DNA of 8,203 nt from Actinomycetes bacterium (GTDB lineage: Bacteria; Actinomycetota; Acidimicrobiia; Acidimicrobiales; Acidimicrobiaceae), in contig JAJYFP010000026.1 in assembly GCA_021790855.1 (NCBI GenBank), forward strand, positions 1 through 8,203, read 5' to 3'. Below the pieces are notes generated by a model. It was not told where the DNA came from and searched no databases. It worked only from the letters and a program-made list of their open reading frames with translations. Made by a program: the position numbers and the translations under genes. This document shows, one piece after another, positions 6,080 to 8,203 of the stretch; position 1 is the stretch's first letter, and each line of letters opens with the position of its first letter.

Positions 6080-6962
6080 CGTGTCTTACTCCCTTTACAA
6101 ATCGTTGCCGTCCCGCCAAGTCTAAGAGAACATCGACCTCTAAAAACCCCCACTTGTCAAATAGAGACCGCGTCGCCTGCTCCTGTTCCGGCGAGATCTC
6201 AACTACTAAAGCTCCACCTGGGACGAGCCACCTCGTCGACTCTCTCACAATGACTTCGATCGCCTCTAAACCACTTTGGCCGGGCGTGAGAGCAATCTTC
6301 GGTTCATAGTTTCGAACGGTTTCAGGTGCACATCTATACAGCTCCTCCGAAAGATATGGCGGGTTGCTAACGACTACACCTACTCGGTCACGTAAGAAAG
6401 TTGGCAAGGGATCGAAGAAGGATCCCAACAAAAACTCCACATGATTCAATAGACTTTCATCAAGATCTCGGGATATCTTTCTTAGATTGGCAGCAGCAAC
6501 CTCAAGTGCCTCTGATGAAACCTCAGTTCCATATACCTTTACAAAGTCAAACTCTGAAGCTACGGAAAGGGCAATAGCACCACTCCCAACTCCGACTTCG
6601 ACAACTATAACTTCATCCTCGGTCGAAGACCGTTGGACACTATTCTTTGAAAGAATCTCGCCGATAACGTCGACAATCAGTTCAGTCTCCGGCCTAGGTA
6701 TCAGCACCCGAGGATCAACGATAAGCTCCAAGGCTCTGAATCCCCAACGTCCTAGTAGATACTGGAGAGGCTCACCCTTGGCGGCGCGGTCACAAAGATC
6801 CTCGATCCATCGCTGAGACTCCTCTTTAGGTAAATTGCCTTCAAGGATACGAGACTCAAGTTCATCTAAAATCCAAGTTCTTTCCGAGGCAGAGAACTTG
6901 GCTCCCCTCAAGAGCAGACCGGTATCTTGCCAAGGCTCTTTACTGTAGCGACCGAGCTTCAT
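6054..6962 (-). CDS. prmC: Release factor glutamine N5-methyltransferase (PrmC/HemK)
   Basis: It methylates the glutamine of the GGQ motif of RF1 and RF2 using S-adenosylmethionine, which speeds peptide release. The 302-residue product has a helical N-terminal substrate domain (about 1-80), then LIPRPETE (87-94), the SAM-binding glycine motif VVEVGVGSGAIAL (120-132), and the catalytic NPPY (200-203) within VVSNPPYLSEE. YEP..ALTPGQSGLEAI and the C-terminal strand GRQRFVKG are also family-like. In motif I the usual Asp (DLGTGSG) is Glu122, and the acidic residue after strand 2 is also Glu (GTEVS), both mild changes. The ATG at 6962 lies inside the last 23 bases of prfA with no strong ribosome binding site, so it is probably translated by coupling. 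Its substrate is encoded directly upstream. Confidence 0.95.
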   Translation of the reverse strand: MKLGRYSKEPWQDTGLLLRGAKFSASERTWILDELESRILEGNLPKEESQRWIEDLCDRAAKGEPLQYLLGRWGFRALELIVDPRVLIPRPETELIVDVIGEILSKNSVQRSSTEDEVIVVEVGVGSGAIALSVASEFDFVKVYGTEVSSEALEVAAANLRKISRDLDESLLNHVEFLLGSFFDPLPTFLRDRVGVVVSNPPYLSEELYRCAPETVRNYEPKIALTPGQSGLEAIEVIVRESTRWLVPGGALVVEISPEQEQATRSLFDKWGFLEVDVLLDLAGRQRFVKGVRHGVRFHPNC

Positions 6963-8016
6963 CTAGTTCTCGCGTTCTTTCATCGAGCAGTAGCGCGTCA
7001 ACGATCTCGTCTAGTTCCCCAAGAAGAACCTGATCCAACTTGTACAGTGTTAGTTTTATTCGGTGATCTGTAACTCTATTTTCTTTGTAGTTGTAGGTAC
7101 GTATCTTCTCCGAACGACCGCCGCCGCCGATCTGTGAGCGTCTCGCCATCGAGGCTTCTTCGCTAACTCTATCTTGTTCCATCTTCAGCAGACGGGCTCT
7201 CAGGACCTGCAAAGCCTTGGCACGATTTTGTATCTGGCTCTTCTCGTCTTGCATAGCCACGACAAGTCCAGTCGGCACATGAGTAATTCGCACAGCTGAG
7301 TCTGTAGTATTCACTGACTGGCCCCCAGGACCTGTGGAACGATACACATCAACCTTTAGATCGCTTGGATCTATGTCCACCTCAACCTCATCGGCTTCCG
7401 GCAAAACAGAGACCGTTGCTGATGATGTATGCACGCGTCCTTGAGACTCAGTAACAGGAACTCTTTGAACTCTGTGTGGACCACCTTCATGTTTGAGTCT
7501 ACGCCATGCATCCTCTCCTTTGACCAACAAGGTAACAGAGTTAAAGCCTCCCATGTCTGAGGGGTCTTCGGACAGTACCTCTACCTTCCAGCCGCGCTTG
7601 TCGGCGTAGCGAAGGTACATCTCTGAGAGATCTTTTGCAAATAGATTGGCCTCTTCGCCGCCTTCAGCACCGCGTATCTCAACTATGACGTTGCGCCCAT
7701 CGTTCGGATCTTTAGGCAGCAACAGGAGTTCCAAGCTGTCCTCGGCCTCTCTGGCCTTAACTTCGAGCACGTCAATTTCGTCGCGCAAAAACTCTCGGTC
7801 AGAACCTGAAGCCTCTTGGTACATAGTCTTAGCTAACTCTAGGTCATCGATTAAAATCTTTAGAGATCTAAAACCCTCGACGATGGAGTCAAGCTCTTTA
7901 TGTCGCCTCGATAACTCACGCGCCCTTTTTTGATCAGAGAACACGTTAGGGTCGGAAAGTTCCTCTACGACCCTCTGATACTCCTCTTCAAACTCCTCCA
8001 TCTTGTCGGTTAGCAC
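6940..8016 (-). CDS. prfA: Peptide chain release factor 1 (RF1)
   Basis: RF1 recognises UAA and UAG in the ribosomal A site and triggers peptide release. From the GTG at 8016 the product has 358 residues, with the codon-recognition tripeptide PVT at 187-189 (PxT, not the SPF of RF2) and GGQ at 231-233 within YRSTGPGGQSVNTTDSAVR. Both positions are within two residues of E. coli RF1. The N-terminal coiled-coil domain and the C-terminal basic segment (GGGGRSEKIRTYNY, DHRI) are complete. I prefer this GTG over the in-frame ATG at 8046 because GGAGAAGAGG ends five bases before it and the ten extra residues fit no family pattern. The end overlaps prmC by 23 nt. Confidence 0.97.
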   Translation of the reverse strand: MLTDKMEEFEEEYQRVVEELSDPNVFSDQKRARELSRRHKELDSIVEGFRSLKILIDDLELAKTMYQEASGSDREFLRDEIDVLEVKAREAEDSLELLLLPKDPNDGRNVIVEIRGAEGGEEANLFAKDLSEMYLRYADKRGWKVEVLSEDPSDMGGFNSVTLLVKGEDAWRRLKHEGGPHRVQRVPVTESQGRVHTSSATVSVLPEADEVEVDIDPSDLKVDVYRSTGPGGQSVNTTDSAVRITHVPTGLVVAMQDEKSQIQNRAKALQVLRARLLKMEQDRVSEEASMARRSQIGGGGRSEKIRTYNYKENRVTDHRIKLTLYKLDQVLLGELDEIVDALLLDERTRELDEARSLQ

Positions 8017-8203
8017 AGGTTCCTCTTCTCCGGTAAATCGAACCATCTCTCACTTACCGACACGATCTCCCAGTCCTGGGAAGATCTCTTCAAGATGGTT
8101 CTGAACGCCTCGGTGACATCTTGTCTCTGAGTTATAAAGGAGATCTTAGTCGGGTAAAATCTCTCTTTTGAACTGCACCGAAGCACCTGAAGAAGTAAAA
8201 GCG
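8010..8203 (-). CDS. Possible C-terminal end of an unidentified gene upstream of prfA
   Basis: A frame stays open for 63 codons from the right edge to a TAA at 8010-8012. Its last seven bases overlap the chosen GTG of prfA (GTGCTAA), an arrangement common for coupled genes. The sequence includes EAFRTILKRSSQDWEIVS and ERWFDLPEKRN, which looks protein-like, but I recognise no family. In related genomes rho, rpmE or a DUF1385 gene often precedes prfA; this does not look like the end of any of them. An open run of this length can occur by chance, and another frame ends at 8146, so I am unsure. Confidence 0.3.
   Translation of the reverse strand, partial: LLLLQVLRCSSKERFYPTKISFITQRQDVTEAFRTILKRSSQDWEIVSVSERWFDLPEKRNLC
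8131..8158 (-). promoter_or_regulatory. Weak promoter candidate upstream of prfA
   Basis: TTTACC (8153-8158) and TATAAC (8131-8136) on the minus strand, 16 bases apart; the -10 box matches at five of six positions and the -35 box at four. It would give a leader of about 110 bases before the prfA GTG. It lies inside the open frame 8010-8203, so it may be chance. Confidence 0.25.

Noticed and set aside
6487..6816. 109-codon plus-strand frame antisense to prmC, rich in Ser and Thr
   Set aside because: Typical antisense shadow of a conserved gene; the prmC frame carries all the catalytic motifs.
8068..8081. Inverted repeat TCCCAG-TC-CTGGGA upstream of prfA
   Set aside because: A two-base loop cannot close as an RNA hairpin without losing pairs, and no regulator site is recognisable.

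Overview
This window is a stretch of ordinary bacterial chromosome in which every convincing gene lies on the minus strand. In transcription order (right to left) they are: a possible gene end of unknown identity, prfA (release factor 1), prmC (methyltransferase for the release factors), a YrdC/Sua5/TsaC-type gene (tRNA t6A synthesis), glyA (serine hydroxymethyltransferase), a wecA/tagO-type polyprenyl-phosphate sugar-phosphate transferase, an atpZ-like small membrane protein, atpI, atpB (subunit a), atpE (subunit c) and the first 97 codons of atpF (subunit b), which runs off the left edge.

The order prfA-prmC-sua5-wecA-atpI-atpB-atpE-atpF is the one known from actinobacteria such as Mycobacterium tuberculosis. 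A glyA between sua5 and the atp genes is also seen in Bacillus (prfA-prmC-ywlC-rpiB-glyA-upp-atpI-atpB). The many GTG and TTG starts and the wecA-atp junction suggest an actinobacterial lineage, while base composition looks near half G+C by eye. An Acidimicrobiia-like or other lower-GC actinobacterium is my inference; no taxonomic marker was compared.

Region by region: 8017-8203 holds an open frame of uncertain reality and a weak promoter candidate. Then prfA, prmC and the tsaC-like gene overlap each other (23 and 26 nt) and look translationally coupled. A 211-nt gap before glyA contains a hairpin next to the glyA ribosome binding site and a dubious 41-codon frame. glyA and wecA are 16 nt apart. 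A gap of about 110 nt after wecA holds the best promoter-like sequence in the window, placed to transcribe the ATP synthase genes. A further gap of about 110 nt precedes atpI. atpI and atpB nearly abut. A 180-nt gap between atpB and atpE contains two hairpins just upstream of an excellent atpE ribosome binding site. atpE and atpF overlap by one base.

The genes divide into a translation-quality group (stop-codon release, release-factor methylation, tRNA modification), one-carbon supply (glyA), the first membrane step of a cell-envelope glycan (wecA) and the membrane part of the F-type ATP synthase. I see no mobile element, CRISPR array, RNA gene or toxin, and no clear sign of a new system. The points worth a second look are the RNA structures between genes, several start-site decisions, the atp promoter and the unidentified right-hand frame.
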